The translations under genes and the position numbers were made by a program. From positions 1 through 39,899 of the forward strand of contig CANITX010000007.1 in NCBI GenBank assembly GCA_947470575.1: 39,899 nt of DNA, written 5' to 3'. This document shows, piece after piece, positions 17,990-26,477 of the stretch. Source of the DNA: Rhodospirillales bacterium (GTDB lineage Bacteria > Pseudomonadota > Alphaproteobacteria > Rhodospirillales > CAMCUA01). The notes under the pieces were generated by a model. It had not been told where the DNA came from and searched no databases. It was given only the letters and a program-made list of their open reading frames with translations. How positions within the stretch are numbered: position 1 is the stretch's first letter; each line of letters opens with the position of its first letter.

Positions 17990-18922
17990 TTACACTTTGG
18001 GCGATGCCCGCCGACCTCCAAATTTCAGTTCCTGAAAAGCGGCACGAAGCTTCGGTGTCGCATAGTCGACAAAGGCGCGGACCTTGGGCGCGACAAGGTG
18101 GCTTTCGGGATAGACGAGCTGAACAGGGACGGACGGTGGACAGAGCGGTAACAGCACGGGCGAGAGGCATCCTTCCTGGATCTGCTTGGCAACCATATAT
18201 GACAGCGCGACAGTGATTCCTTCTCCGGCTTCCGCCGCGGAGATGGCGGCCACGGCATCATTGATCTCGAACCGCGGTTGCAGTGTTACCCGACTGGTGC
18301 CCTTTCCCCCCACGTAGGCCCATTCTCGATTCGGCATGAGCCCCGTGAACGCAATGATCGCATGCAGCTTAAGGTCGGATGCTGACTTCGGTACACCTCG
18401 CTTGGCAAGGTATCCCGGGCTGGCAACCAGGATGCGTCGAACATCGCCCACCTGACGCGCAATCAGTGTCGAATCCGGTAGCACGCCGACGCGCAAGGCA
18501 AGGTCAATACCTTCGTCGACAAGGTTCGTTACTCTGTCGAGCAGCAAGACGCTGGCCGTGACCCGCGGATTCTCGCCAAGAAACCTGGTAACGATGGGCG
18601 GCAGGATGGAGCGGCCCATTGTCACGGAGGCCGAGATCGTCAGGTGACCGGTGGGCATACTGCCCTCGCCGATCACCTCTTTCTCGGCGGATTCGATATC
18701 CGACAACAGATGACGGGCGCGCTCCAGGAACAAACGGCCGGCCTCGGTCAGGCGCACCCGGCGCGTCGTCCGCGTAAGGAGTTCAACGCCGAGACGCTGT
18801 TCGAGCGATGCGATCGCCCGGGTAACCCCTGGCGGCGACCCGCGCAGTCGCATCGCCGCCTTAGCAAAGCCGCCGGTCTCGGCAACGGCAACGAAGACCG
18901 CCATCTCATGAAAACGATCCAT
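17990..18922 (-). CDS. LysR family transcriptional regulator
   Basis: A 310-residue LysR-type regulator. The N-terminal winged helix-turn-helix (about 1-60) contains F-V-A-V-A-E-T-G-G-F-A-K-A-A and V-T-R-A-I-A-S-L-E-Q-R-L-G. A linker helix and a two-lobed effector domain (about 90-295) follow. Its motif set resembles the large CrgA/DmlR-like subgroup. It is divergent from the DUF1348 and PPOX-like genes, the normal position for a regulator of those genes. A perfect 17-bp palindrome starts 7 bp upstream of its start codon, suggesting autoregulation. The effector is unknown. Confidence 0.93.
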   Translation of the reverse strand: MDRFHEMAVFVAVAETGGFAKAAMRLRGSPPGVTRAIASLEQRLGVELLTRTTRRVRLTEAGRLFLERARHLLSDIESAEKEVIGEGSMPTGHLTISASVTMGRSILPPIVTRFLGENPRVTASVLLLDRVTNLVDEGIDLALRVGVLPDSTLIARQVGDVRRILVASPGYLAKRGVPKSASDLKLHAIIAFTGLMPNREWAYVGGKGTSRVTLQPRFEINDAVAAISAAEAGEGITVALSYMVAKQIQEGCLSPVLLPLCPPSVPVQLVYPESHLVAPKVRAFVDYATPKLRAAFQELKFGGRRASPKV

Positions 18923-18928
18923 CTCACA

Positions 18929-18945
18929 ATTCCAATAATTGGAAT
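18929..18945. promoter_or_regulatory. 17-bp perfect palindrome, probable LysR operator
   Basis: ATTCCAATAATTGGAAT is a perfect palindrome around a central A, in an AT-rich patch (18929-18975) unlike the rest of the window. It fits the T-N11-A geometry of LysR-type sites and lies 6 bp upstream of the lysR start and about 205 bp from the divergent start at 19151. Binding by the adjacent regulator is inferred from position and symmetry. Confidence 0.65.
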
Positions 18946-19150
18946 ATTAAATTACATTCAATACCTATTATTTTAATCCGTCCAGAAACGCATATTCCGG
19001 TCATCGGCGATGACTTGCCGAACCAATGTGCACGTCCATGGCCCTCGACATCTTTTTGGCACCGGAACCTAAGAAGTAACCCGTCACCCACATCACCTGT
19101 GTGCCAGGCCCATCCTTCGAGCCCGGCCTTTCCAAGAGTTGCAGCATCCC

Positions 19151-19618
19151 ATGGAAACGAAACCACCCTTACCGCCCTTCACCCGAGAAACGGCGATCCA
19201 AAAAGTACGCATGGCTGAAAACGCGTGGAATTCACGCGATCCGGAGCGTGTCGCGCTGGCCTACACGCCCGACAGCCAATGGCGCAATCGCGCCGAATTC
19301 CCCAGGGGGCGGGACGAAATCATCGCCTTCCTAAAACGCAAGTGGGCGCGTGAACTCGATTATCGGCTGATCAAGGAAATCTGGGCGTTCACAGCCGATC
19401 GCATCGCCGTTCGCTTTGCCTATGAGTGGCATGACGCCAACGGCCAATGGTTTCGTTCCTATGGCAATGAAAACTGGGAATTCGACACGGGAGGCTTGAT
19501 GCAGCAGCGCTTTGCCAGCATCAACGACCTACAGATTGCCGAAAGAGACCCCAGGTATCGCTGGCCGCTGGGCATCCGTCCCGCAGACCACCCTGGGCTC
19601 ACCGATCTCGGGCTGTGA
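19151..19618 (+). CDS. DUF1348 family, NTF2-like protein
   Basis: A 155-residue protein of the nuclear-transport-factor-2-like SnoaL/DUF1348 family: [19 protein letters not shown] at the N-terminus, W-R-N-R-A-E-F-x-x-G-R in the middle and a sheet ending in [10 protein letters not shown]. The family forms cone-shaped alpha+beta barrels that bind small hydrophobic ligands; members have no agreed reaction. The ATG at 19151 fits the family start. The next gene begins 26 bp downstream, so the two likely form an operon, controlled by the divergent LysR regulator. Confidence 0.88.
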   Translation: METKPPLPPFTRETAIQKVRMAENAWNSRDPERVALAYTPDSQWRNRAEFPRGRDEIIAFLKRKWARELDYRLIKEIWAFTADRIAVRFAYEWHDANGQWFRSYGNENWEFDTGGLMQQRFASINDLQIAERDPRYRWPLGIRPADHPGLTDLGL

Positions 19619-19644
19619 AAATCAGATAGCGAAGGGCAACAATC

Positions 19645-20259
19645 GTGGGTCACAGGTTCGCAGAAATCGCGTTCACGCCGAACGTAAAGGCAGTGCAGGA
19701 GCTGAATGGCAGCCGCCGAAGCTATGCCCGCTTGGAGGAAGGCGAGGATCACCATGACATACTGGGCCCCAACGAGGCTGGCTTCATCGCCGCGCGTGAC
19801 AGCTTCTACATGGCAACCGTTGGCGCGACCGGCTGGCCTTATATTCAGCATCGAGGCGGACCGGCCGGATTTCTCCGCGTTCTCGACGAAAGGACTATCG
19901 GCTTTGCAGATTTTCGCGGCAATCGGCAGTACATCAGCATGGGCAACTTGCAGTCAGAAGATCGCGTCTCGCTCTTCCTCATGGACTACGCCAACCGCGC
20001 CCGCCTGAAAATCCTCGGCCGCGCACACATCGTCGACACCGATAGCCGCGAAATGTTACAGCGCTTGTCGCTGACGGATTACAAGGCCCAGGTAGAGCGG
20101 GGAGTGCTCATTGCCATTGAGGCCTTCGATTGGAACTGCCCCCAGCATATCGCGCAACGCGTCACGCACGCCCACGTCGAAGCGGCGACCGCCCCTTTGC
20201 ACCAACGCATCGCTGAGTTGGAAGAGGCATTGGCGAAGGCCATTCCGAACGGCCCGTGA
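19645..20259 (+). CDS. pyridoxamine 5'-phosphate oxidase-like FMN-binding protein
   Basis: A 204-residue split-barrel flavoprotein of the PPOX-like superfamily. Features are the early F-Y-M-A-T-V-G-A-T-G-W-P-Y strand, R-G-G-P-A-G-F-L-R-V, F-A-D-F-x-G-N-R-Q-Y-x-S-x-G-N and a C-terminal helix rich in Glu and Ala. It probably binds FMN or F420-like cofactors; enzymes in this clan reduce or oxidise small molecules, and some defend against reactive electrophiles. The GTG start is preceded by AAGGG at about 9-10 nt. Its pairing with a DUF1348 gene under a LysR regulator suggests a small-molecule detoxification or catabolic step, an inference only. Confidence 0.87.
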   Translation: MGHRFAEIAFTPNVKAVQELNGSRRSYARLEEGEDHHDILGPNEAGFIAARDSFYMATVGATGWPYIQHRGGPAGFLRVLDERTIGFADFRGNRQYISMGNLQSEDRVSLFLMDYANRARLKILGRAHIVDTDSREMLQRLSLTDYKAQVERGVLIAIEAFDWNCPQHIAQRVTHAHVEAATAPLHQRIAELEEALAKAIPNGP

Positions 20260-20325
20260 AACCTTGTCGTAAGCAGGTCGCAGCGCTACGCCCGTACCGA
20301 TCTTTAGGGAGTGCCCGGCATGGGG

Positions 20326-20679
20326 TTATGAGCCGGCGGTGCTAGAGATATCGACAAAGACGGCTTCATCCTCGACGGTCGCCGCCACCCGCTCCAGGCT
20401 GTCGCCGAGGCAGGGACCGGAAATGCAGAGGCCGTCTTCGATGCGAAACATCGCGCCATGGGTGGAACACAGGATGTGAGTTTTATCGAGGTTGAGGAAC
20501 CGCCCGGGAGCGAAGTCCAGCGGCGCCCCGATATGCGGGCAACTGTTGCGGTAGACAAAAGCCGCACCGCCACGCCGAACAACGATCAGGTCATGGCGGA
20601 CGCCCTGGTCGGCAACCTGGAATCCGGCTGAATCGCCGTCGGTAATTTGCGCCAGGGCGCACAGCCGGGTGCGGTTCAC
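20326..20679 (-). CDS. small Rieske (2Fe-2S) protein, copy 1
   Basis: A 117-residue single-domain Rieske protein. The cluster ligands C47-P-H49 and C71-S-T-H74 are complete. The GTG at 20679 is the natural start, 26 bp after the stop of a similar gene. It aligns without gaps to its neighbour over the whole domain, with identical ligand spacing and the shared pieces Y-R-N-S-C-P-H and K-T-H-I-L-C, so the two arose by tandem duplication. There is no oxygenase, reductase or nitrite reductase gene nearby. It could be a soluble ferredoxin-type electron carrier for an enzyme encoded elsewhere. The C-terminus has lost the short polar end of copy 2 and carries S-S-T-A-G-S. Confidence 0.9.
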   Translation of the reverse strand: MNRTRLCALAQITDGDSAGFQVADQGVRHDLIVVRRGGAAFVYRNSCPHIGAPLDFAPGRFLNLDKTHILCSTHGAMFRIEDGLCISGPCLGDSLERVAATVEDEAVFVDISSTAGS

Positions 20680-20705
20680 ATCAGGTCTCCGAACGCGGGA
20701 AATCT

Positions 20706-21041
20706 CTAAAGGTCGATGAAAACCGCATCGCCCTCGACCGTGGTGTCGATCGCCGCCAGATGTTCGCCGAAGCAGGGGCCATCGATGCATTCGCCGTCTT
20801 CGACACGGAACAGCGCCATATGGACGGCGCAGAGAATATGGGTCTTGGTGTCGTCCATGCATTGACCCGCCGGATAATCGAGCATGTCGCCTTGGTGCGG
20901 GCAGGAATTGCGGTAAACATAAACTGCGGCGCCTTTGCGCACGGCAATCAGGTCGTGGCTGACGTCGTCTTCGGTGACCTGAAACCCCGCCGAGCCGCCG
21001 TCGGCGATGTCGGTCACCGCGCAAAGCTCGATGCGGCTCAC
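20706..21041 (-). CDS. small Rieske (2Fe-2S) protein, copy 2
   Basis: A 111-residue single-domain Rieske protein with ligands C47-P-H49 and C71-A-V-H74. Loop-2 H-M-A-L-F differs from the H-G-A-M-F of copy 1. The GTG start at 21041 overlaps the stop of the upstream EVE gene (GTGA), so translation is probably coupled. Extension to 21077 would overlap the EVE gene further and adds residues not present in copy 1. Likely a small electron-transfer ferredoxin; the partner is not apparent. Extra Cys residues (C61, C85, C90) are partly shared with copy 1 (C85, C90) but are not part of the Rieske motif. Confidence 0.9.
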   Translation of the reverse strand: MSRIELCAVTDIADGGSAGFQVTEDDVSHDLIAVRKGAAVYVYRNSCPHQGDMLDYPAGQCMDDTKTHILCAVHMALFRVEDGECIDGPCFGEHLAAIDTTVEGDAVFIDL

Positions 21042-21451
21042 GCTGACGTGCCTCCCAGCGCGCACAAGATGCGCCACGACACATCGTCGATGGGCATCAC
21101 CGACAGCCGGGATTGGCGCACCAGGGCAAGATGCTGCAGTCGTTCGTCCGTCTTGATCAGCTCGAGCGTCACCGGCGTCTTCAGCGCCTTGACGGTCTTG
21201 AAGTCGACCATGCCGAAGCGGCCGCTTTCGTCGCTGGGATCCGGATAATGTTCGCGTACCACCTCGACAATGCCGACGATTCGCCGTTCGGCGACCGAAT
21301 GATAGAAGAAGACCTTATCGCCCTTCTTCATGGCTTTCATGTTGTTGTCGGCTTGGTAGTTGCGCACGCCATTCCAGTGCTCGACACCCTTTTTTACCTG
21401 GTCGTCCCACGACCAGGAACTCGGTTCCGTTTTGACCAGCCAATAGGCCAT
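21038..21451 (-). CDS. EVE domain-containing protein
   Basis: A 137-residue protein that is almost entirely an EVE domain (PUA-like fold, thymocyte nuclear protein 1 family). It begins M-A-Y-W-L-V-K-T-E-P-S-S-W-S-W-D, followed by W-N-G-V-R-N-Y-Q-A, M-K-x-G-D-K-V-F-F-Y-H-S and I-V-G-I-V-E-V. EVE domains read modified bases in DNA or RNA, and bacterial stand-alone forms are commonly encoded near core metabolism genes. The ATG at 21451 is preceded by AGGAAG and matches the family start. Its first 137 bp are overlapped by the 3' extension of the Kef gene in another frame. Confidence 0.93.
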   Translation of the reverse strand: MAYWLVKTEPSSWSWDDQVKKGVEHWNGVRNYQADNNMKAMKKGDKVFFYHSVAERRIVGIVEVVREHYPDPSDESGRFGMVDFKTVKALKTPVTLELIKTDERLQHLALVRQSRLSVMPIDDVSWRILCALGGTSA

Positions 21452-23306
21452 TTCTCTTCCTCCCCTGCGCACCGGCAGGCATAGATAGCCGAAGGGTGGG
21501 CCGGGACGCCAGCCTCAACGGGGGTGGGAGCCCCCCCGCCCCTTCGTCCTGTTCGAAAATCTGCTCCAATTCCTTGGCCCATTGCTTGGCGGCCGCGGCC
21601 ATCCGGTCGTCGTCGCGATAAATCTTGTGCTGGTCGCGCAGGCCTTCCTCGTCACGTTGCTTGAAGGTCTGCACCGTCCGCTCCGCCTCGGTGGCGGAAA
21701 GACCCAGGTGGGCCAGCACCGAACGCGCCGTGTCGAGGCTGGACATCAGCGTCTCGCGCCAGATCAGGCTGACACCGATATCCATCAGCTGATAGGCGTG
21801 CTGGCGGTTGCGGGCGCGGGCCAGGATGCGCAGATGGGGGAAATTCTCCTTCACCATGCGGGCCGTGCGGATCGAAGCTTCGACATCGTCGATGGCCAGG
21901 ACGAAAAGCGCCGCCTTGTCGGCGTGGGCGGCACGCAGAAGATCGATGCGCGAGGCATCGCCATAATAGATCTTGCTGCCGTACTTGGCGACGAAATCGA
22001 CCTGCTGCGAGCTGATCTCCAGGGCCGTATACGGAATCCTTCGGGCTCGCAGTATCCGGCCGACGATTTGCCCGTAGCGGCCAAAACCCGCGATGATCAC
22101 CCGGCTTTCCTCTTCGATCTTGACATCGAATGGACGACCGGACGATTCGGGACTCTGTCCGCTTTGCAACCGCGCGGCCACCAGAAGAAGGACCGGCGTT
22201 ATGGCCATCGAAAAAGAAACGACCAGGACCAGAAGGTCCGCCAGTTCCTTTGCCATGACGTTGCCGCCGACGGCGATGGTGAAAATGACGAAGGCAAACT
22301 CGCCGCCCTGCGATAGGAATATGGCGAGACCAAATGAAGAGCGCCGACTATGCCCGGACAGCGCGCCAAGTCCATAGAGGATGGCGAACTTCAAGGCCGT
22401 CAGGCCGGCCACGAGCGCCAGCACGAGTCCCGGTTGTGTCAACAGAAGGCCAAAATTGACCGACATGCCCACGGCCATGAAGAACAGACCGAGAAGCAAG
22501 CCCTTGAACGGTTCGATGTCGGCTTCCAGCGCATGGCGGAATTCGGAATCCGCCAGCAAGACCCCTGCGACAAAGGCGCCGAGCGCCATCGAGAGCCCGG
22601 CCGCTTCCATGATCAGCGACGTGCCGATGACGGCCAGCAGGGCCGAGGCCGTAAACACCTCGCGGATGCCTGATCGGGCGACCAGACGCAGTACGTGGCG
22701 AAGCGCCAGGCGTCCGAACCCGATGACGGCGGCGACGATGGCAGCAACTTTAATGATGGGCAGAACAACGTCGGCCGCTCCGCCGACGGTATCGCCACTC
22801 ATCCCGAGCAATGGCAGCAGCGCGACAATAGGAATGGCGACCAGATCCTGAAACAGCAGGATTGCGAAGGCCGTCCTGCCGTGATGGGTGACGAGCTGGC
22901 CTTTTTCGGCCAACAGCTGCAGGGCGAACGCGGTGGAGGACAAGGACAGACCCAGCCCGGCCACCAACGCCGTCTGCCACGGAACCCCGAAACTCAACGC
23001 AATCAGCGAGATGACCAGTGCGGTACCGGCAACCTGTACACCACCCAGCAGGAAAACCGGCCGGCGCATTGTCCACAAGCGCTTCGGCTGCAGTTCGAGG
23101 CCGATGACGAAAAGCAAGAGGACGACGCCCAGTTCGGCAAAATGCAGGATGCCTTCGACATCCTCGACAAGATGCAGGCCCCACGGACCGATAGCCGACC
23201 CGGCGACCAAGTAACCCAATACCGAACCGAGGCCGAGCCGCCGCGACAGCGGCACGGCGATTACCGCGGCGCCTAGGAATACCGCAGCCAGGCTCAACAG
23301 AGACAT
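21315..23306 (-). CDS. Kef-type monovalent cation:proton antiporter (CPA2) with abnormal 3' end
   Basis: A 663-residue CPA2 antiporter. A transmembrane domain of about 12 helices (1-385) carries L-F-V-I-G-L-E-L-Q-P and S-L-S-S-T-A-F-A. A cytoplasmic TrkA-N/RCK domain (from about 400) has I-I-A-G-F-G-R-Y-G-Q, and a coiled helix ends at W-A-K-E-L-E-Q-I-F-E-Q-D. KefB/KefC proteins catalyse K+/H+ exchange, often gated by glutathione adducts. The last ~70 residues run past a G7 tract (minus strand; 21532-21538) and overlap the EVE gene by 137 bp. Removing one G gives a stop at 21516-21518 and a protein of about 596 residues, closer to family length. The true end is therefore uncertain: error, slippage or real extension. 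Confidence 0.88.
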   Translation of the reverse strand: MSLLSLAAVFLGAAVIAVPLSRRLGLGSVLGYLVAGSAIGPWGLHLVEDVEGILHFAELGVVLLLFVIGLELQPKRLWTMRRPVFLLGGVQVAGTALVISLIALSFGVPWQTALVAGLGLSLSSTAFALQLLAEKGQLVTHHGRTAFAILLFQDLVAIPIVALLPLLGMSGDTVGGAADVVLPIIKVAAIVAAVIGFGRLALRHVLRLVARSGIREVFTASALLAVIGTSLIMEAAGLSMALGAFVAGVLLADSEFRHALEADIEPFKGLLLGLFFMAVGMSVNFGLLLTQPGLVLALVAGLTALKFAILYGLGALSGHSRRSSFGLAIFLSQGGEFAFVIFTIAVGGNVMAKELADLLVLVVSFSMAITPVLLLVAARLQSGQSPESSGRPFDVKIEEESRVIIAGFGRYGQIVGRILRARRIPYTALEISSQQVDFVAKYGSKIYYGDASRIDLLRAAHADKAALFVLAIDDVEASIRTARMVKENFPHLRILARARNRQHAYQLMDIGVSLIWRETLMSSLDTARSVLAHLGLSATEAERTVQTFKQRDEEGLRDQHKIYRDDDRMAAAAKQWAKELEQIFEQDEGAGGLPPPLRLASRPTLRLSMPAGAQGRKRNGLLAGQNGTEFLVVGRPGKKGCRALEWRAQLPSRQQHESHEEGR

Positions 23307-23327
23307 CGGCGGGAGACCTTTCCCCGA

Positions 23328-24332
23328 TCAGGTGAAGGGATGCATCGATTCTGGTCGGAACGGACGGGACAGCAGCCCGGCAATCGTTTCGTCGAGGTCG
23401 GCATTACGGTTGAGGACGGCGTCGACAGCGGCACAGATGGGCATGTCCACACCAAGCCGGACGGCGAGTTCGACAACGGATGCGGCCGTGGAAACGCCTT
23501 CGGCCACGGACCGCCGGCCGGCAAGAATATCGGCCAGCTTCTCGCCCCGGCCAAGAGCGACGCCCAGCGAATAGTTCCGCGACTGCATGGCATTGCAGGT
23601 GAGTGTTAGGTCGCCGATTCCTGCCAAGCCCATCAGGGTCGCCATCTGTGCGCCCTTGGCAAGGCCAAGGCGGACGATTTCCGCCAGCCCGCGCGTAATC
23701 AGAGCAGCCTTGGCGTTGTCACCGAGTTGGCGACCGCCGACAATACCGCAGGCAATGGCCAGGACGTTCTTCACCGCCCCGCCGATTTCCACTCCCACGA
23801 GGTCCGTTGCTGTGTAGATGCGCAAGCGCGGCGTGCCAAGCGCCGCCGCCAGGGCTTCGGCAACCGCCGGATCGGCGGCCGCCAGGGTGACTGCGGAAGG
23901 TAGGTTGCGGGCTACTTCAATCGCGAACGTCGGACCTGAAAGCACGGCGGGGATGGCGCCAGGCAGGGTCTCGGCGACGACCTCGGTTAGCAGCGCACCG
24001 GTATGTGTCTCGATACCCTTGGCGCAGATCACCGCCGGCGTGCCGGCCGCCCAGGACGGCGCCAAGCTGCGGCATAAGCCACGCAAGTGCTGGGCCGGCG
24101 CGCAAAGCAAGACCGCATCGGCCTGCGCCGCATCGGCGAGGTCGCCGGTAGCGCGGATTTCCGGATCGAGTCCGATTCCCGGCAAATACATCGGGTTGAC
24201 ATGTTCTTTGTTAATAGCGGCGACAACCTCGGACTCATAGGCCCACAGCACGGCATCGCGGCCGGCCCGCCGTGCCGCCAAGGCAAGCGCGGTGCCCCAG
24301 GCGCCGGCGCCGATGATTCCGATCCGCTGCAT
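23328..24332 (-). CDS. gpsA: NAD(P)H-dependent glycerol-3-phosphate dehydrogenase
   Basis: A 334-residue enzyme that reduces dihydroxyacetone phosphate to sn-glycerol 3-phosphate for phospholipid synthesis. The N-terminal M-Q-R-I-G-I-I-G-A-G-A-W-G-T-A-L-A is the classic GpsA nucleotide motif, with I-C-A-K-G-I-E in the middle, L-S-G-P-T-F-A near 140 and the catalytic-lysine helix G-G-A-V-K-N-V-L-A-I-A-C-G. The ATG at 24332 is chosen because AAGGA lies 5 nt upstream and the frame before it is not conserved in the family. It follows tsaD by 51 bp in the same direction and likely shares its transcript. Confidence 0.96.
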   Translation of the reverse strand: MQRIGIIGAGAWGTALALAARRAGRDAVLWAYESEVVAAINKEHVNPMYLPGIGLDPEIRATGDLADAAQADAVLLCAPAQHLRGLCRSLAPSWAAGTPAVICAKGIETHTGALLTEVVAETLPGAIPAVLSGPTFAIEVARNLPSAVTLAAADPAVAEALAAALGTPRLRIYTATDLVGVEIGGAVKNVLAIACGIVGGRQLGDNAKAALITRGLAEIVRLGLAKGAQMATLMGLAGIGDLTLTCNAMQSRNYSLGVALGRGEKLADILAGRRSVAEGVSTAASVVELAVRLGVDMPICAAVDAVLNRNADLDETIAGLLSRPFRPESMHPFT

Positions 24333-24383
24333 GTCGTCCTTATGCCCCGGCATCTGTCGGCAGGGCAAGGCGAAGTCCCGCCG

Positions 24384-25442
24384 TCATGCCTTGACGCCGG
24401 CAAAAGCGGCAGGCGGGGCGTCCGGATCGAGCGGCCAGCGGGGACGGGCAGCGAAGTCGAGCGGATCGGTCAGGCCGAGGCGCAACCGTTCCAGCGCCGC
24501 CCAGGCAATCATGGCGCCGTTGTCGGTACACAAAGCAGGGGGCGGCGCCACCAGGCGCATGCCGTTGGCTGTGGCCAGGGACTCGAGGCTGCCGCGCAGC
24601 AGGATGTTGGCTGCCACACCGCCCGCCACCACCAAGGTGTCCGCTGACGGATATCGTTCGCGGAACAATTCGATGGCATTGCCAGTACGATCGACCAGGC
24701 TGTCAGCGACCGCTTGCTGAAAGCCGGCGGCCAGATCGGCAACATCGATGGCGGTCGGGTGACCACCAGGCAGGCCTTCCACGGCATAACGCACCGCGGT
24801 TTTCAGCCCCGAAAAAGAAAAGTGACAGCCTTCGCGCCCCTTCATCGGCCGCGGCAGGCGAAATCGCTTGGCATCGCCGCCGACGGCCGCTTGCGCGACG
24901 GCGGGACCGCCCGGAAACCCCAAGCCGAGCAGCTTGGCCGTTTTATCGAAGGCCTCGCCCGCCGCATCGTCGATAGTGGTGCCAAGCCGGACGTAACGCC
25001 CCACACCTTCGACGATCAGCAACTGGCAATGCCCCCCGGAAACCAGCAGCAGCAGGTACGGAAATTCGATCCCGTGGGTCAGTCGAGCCGTCAGCGCATG
25101 GCCTTCAAGATGGTTGACGGCGACGAACGGAAGGTCGCGGGCAAAGGCGATGGCCTTGGCCGTGGTGACACCGACCATGACGCCGCCGATCAGCCCTGGG
25201 CCTCCGGTCGCGGCGATGGCGGCAAGATCGGTAAAGCCGACCTGGGCATCGTCCAGCGCACGCACGATCAGCCCGCCCAAGTGATCGAGGTGGGCTCGCG
25301 CGGCGATTTCCGGCACGATGCCGCCGAATGGCTTATGTTCTTCGAGTTGGGAAAGCACGACGTTGGAACGGATGTGGCGACGGTCGTCGACCACCGCGAC
25401 GGCGGTCTCATCACAGCTGCTTTCGATACCGAGAACGATCAT
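24384..25442 (-). CDS. tsaD: tRNA N6-threonylcarbamoyladenosine synthase subunit TsaD
   Basis: A 352-residue ASKHA-fold protein. With TsaB and TsaE it transfers threonylcarbamoyl from TC-AMP to A37 of ANN-decoding tRNAs. [14 protein letters not shown] at the start and the iron-binding H-x3-H in V-N-H-L-E-G-H-A identify it, along with L-L-V-S-G-G-H and V-V-A-G-G-V-A-A-N. The ATG at 25442 matches family starts; one at 25457 adds five residues, and neither has a good ribosome site. It is divergent from hemC with an 84-bp gap, a common alphaproteobacterial arrangement. Confidence 0.96.
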   Translation of the reverse strand: MIVLGIESSCDETAVAVVDDRRHIRSNVVLSQLEEHKPFGGIVPEIAARAHLDHLGGLIVRALDDAQVGFTDLAAIAATGGPGLIGGVMVGVTTAKAIAFARDLPFVAVNHLEGHALTARLTHGIEFPYLLLLVSGGHCQLLIVEGVGRYVRLGTTIDDAAGEAFDKTAKLLGLGFPGGPAVAQAAVGGDAKRFRLPRPMKGREGCHFSFSGLKTAVRYAVEGLPGGHPTAIDVADLAAGFQQAVADSLVDRTGNAIELFRERYPSADTLVVAGGVAANILLRGSLESLATANGMRLVAPPPALCTDNGAMIAWAALERLRLGLTDPLDFAARPRWPLDPDAPPAAFAGVKA

Positions 25443-25526
25443 CAATTTGCCAATCATGCCTTGCCCGCGTCGCCCGGGACTTTACTAATAGGCCATCGCG
25501 ACCGCTACCGCCGAAGGATTCCGAAT

Positions 25527-26477
25527 ATGGTTGCTCGTTCTCCCCTGCGCATCGGCACCCGTGGCAGCCCGCTGGCCCTTGCCCAGGCCGAAGAAACCCG
25601 TCGTCGGCTGACAGCCGCCTTCCCGACGCTAGGCACCGCCGGTGCGATAGAGACGGTGATCATCCGCACCACGGGCGACCTGGTCCAGGATCGCACACTG
25701 GCCGACATCGGCGGTAAGGGACTGTTCACCAAAGAGATCGACGAAGCCTTGCTGGCAGGCAGCATCGACCTCGCCGTCAATTCCATGAAGGACGTCCCCA
25801 CCTGGCTGCCCGACGGCATCGTCATCGGCGCGCTGCTGGAACGGGAAGACCCGCGCGATGCCTTCATCGGCCGCCAGGCGGCGAGTCTGGCGGCGTTGCC
25901 GGCGGGCAGCGTGGTCGGTACGGCGTCGCTGCGCCGCCAGGCGCAAATTCTGCATGGGCGCCCCGACCTGAAGGTCGTGCCCTTGCGCGGCAACGTCGAG
26001 ACGCGCCTGCGCAAACTGGCGGACGGCGCCGTCGACGCCACGCTGTTGGCCATCGCCGGCCTTAACCGACTGGGCAAGGCGGCGTCGGCAACCTCGCTGA
26101 TGAATGTCGAAGACATGCTACCGGCCGTCGCCCAAGGCGCCATCGGCATCACCTGCCGGGCTGGCGATACCCCTGTACGCGAAGCACTGGCGGCGCTCGA
26201 CCATAGCGAAACGGCGCTGCGGGTGACTGCCGAACGGGCCTTTCTCGAAGTATTGGACGGGTCTTGCAAGACGCCGATCGCCGCCCTGGCCGAGATCGAC
26301 GGGGATGGCGGATTGAACTTCCGCGGATTGCTCGCCCTGCCGGATGGCAGCGGTCTGCTGCGCGTCACGCGACAAGGCCGAGCCCGCGATGCCGCCCGGC
26401 TTGGACGGGAGGCGGGCGAGGAGTTGCGACGCACGGCACCCACATCGTTCATGGTCAACGCCCATGGCACCCGATGA
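25527..26477 (+). CDS. hemC: hydroxymethylbilane synthase
   Basis: A 316-residue porphobilinogen deaminase that links four porphobilinogens into hydroxymethylbilane for heme and other tetrapyrroles. It shows R-I-G-T-R-G-S-P-L-A-L-A-Q at the start, K-D-V-P near residue 88 and the dipyrromethane-cofactor Cys C247 in L-D-G-S-C-K-T-P. AAGGA at 25514-25518, 8 nt before the ATG, fixes the start. The frame is open far upstream on the plus strand but that stretch is antisense to tsaD. Its stop overlaps the hemD start (ATGA). Confidence 0.97.
   Translation: MVARSPLRIGTRGSPLALAQAEETRRRLTAAFPTLGTAGAIETVIIRTTGDLVQDRTLADIGGKGLFTKEIDEALLAGSIDLAVNSMKDVPTWLPDGIVIGALLEREDPRDAFIGRQAASLAALPAGSVVGTASLRRQAQILHGRPDLKVVPLRGNVETRLRKLADGAVDATLLAIAGLNRLGKAASATSLMNVEDMLPAVAQGAIGITCRAGDTPVREALAALDHSETALRVTAERAFLEVLDGSCKTPIAALAEIDGDGGLNFRGLLALPDGSGLLRVTRQGRARDAARLGREAGEELRRTAPTSFMVNAHGTR

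Noticed and set aside
24714-25526. Upstream extension of hemC by about 270 codons
   Set aside because: The stretch is antisense to tsaD and the ATG at 25527 has an excellent ribosome site and the family N-terminus.
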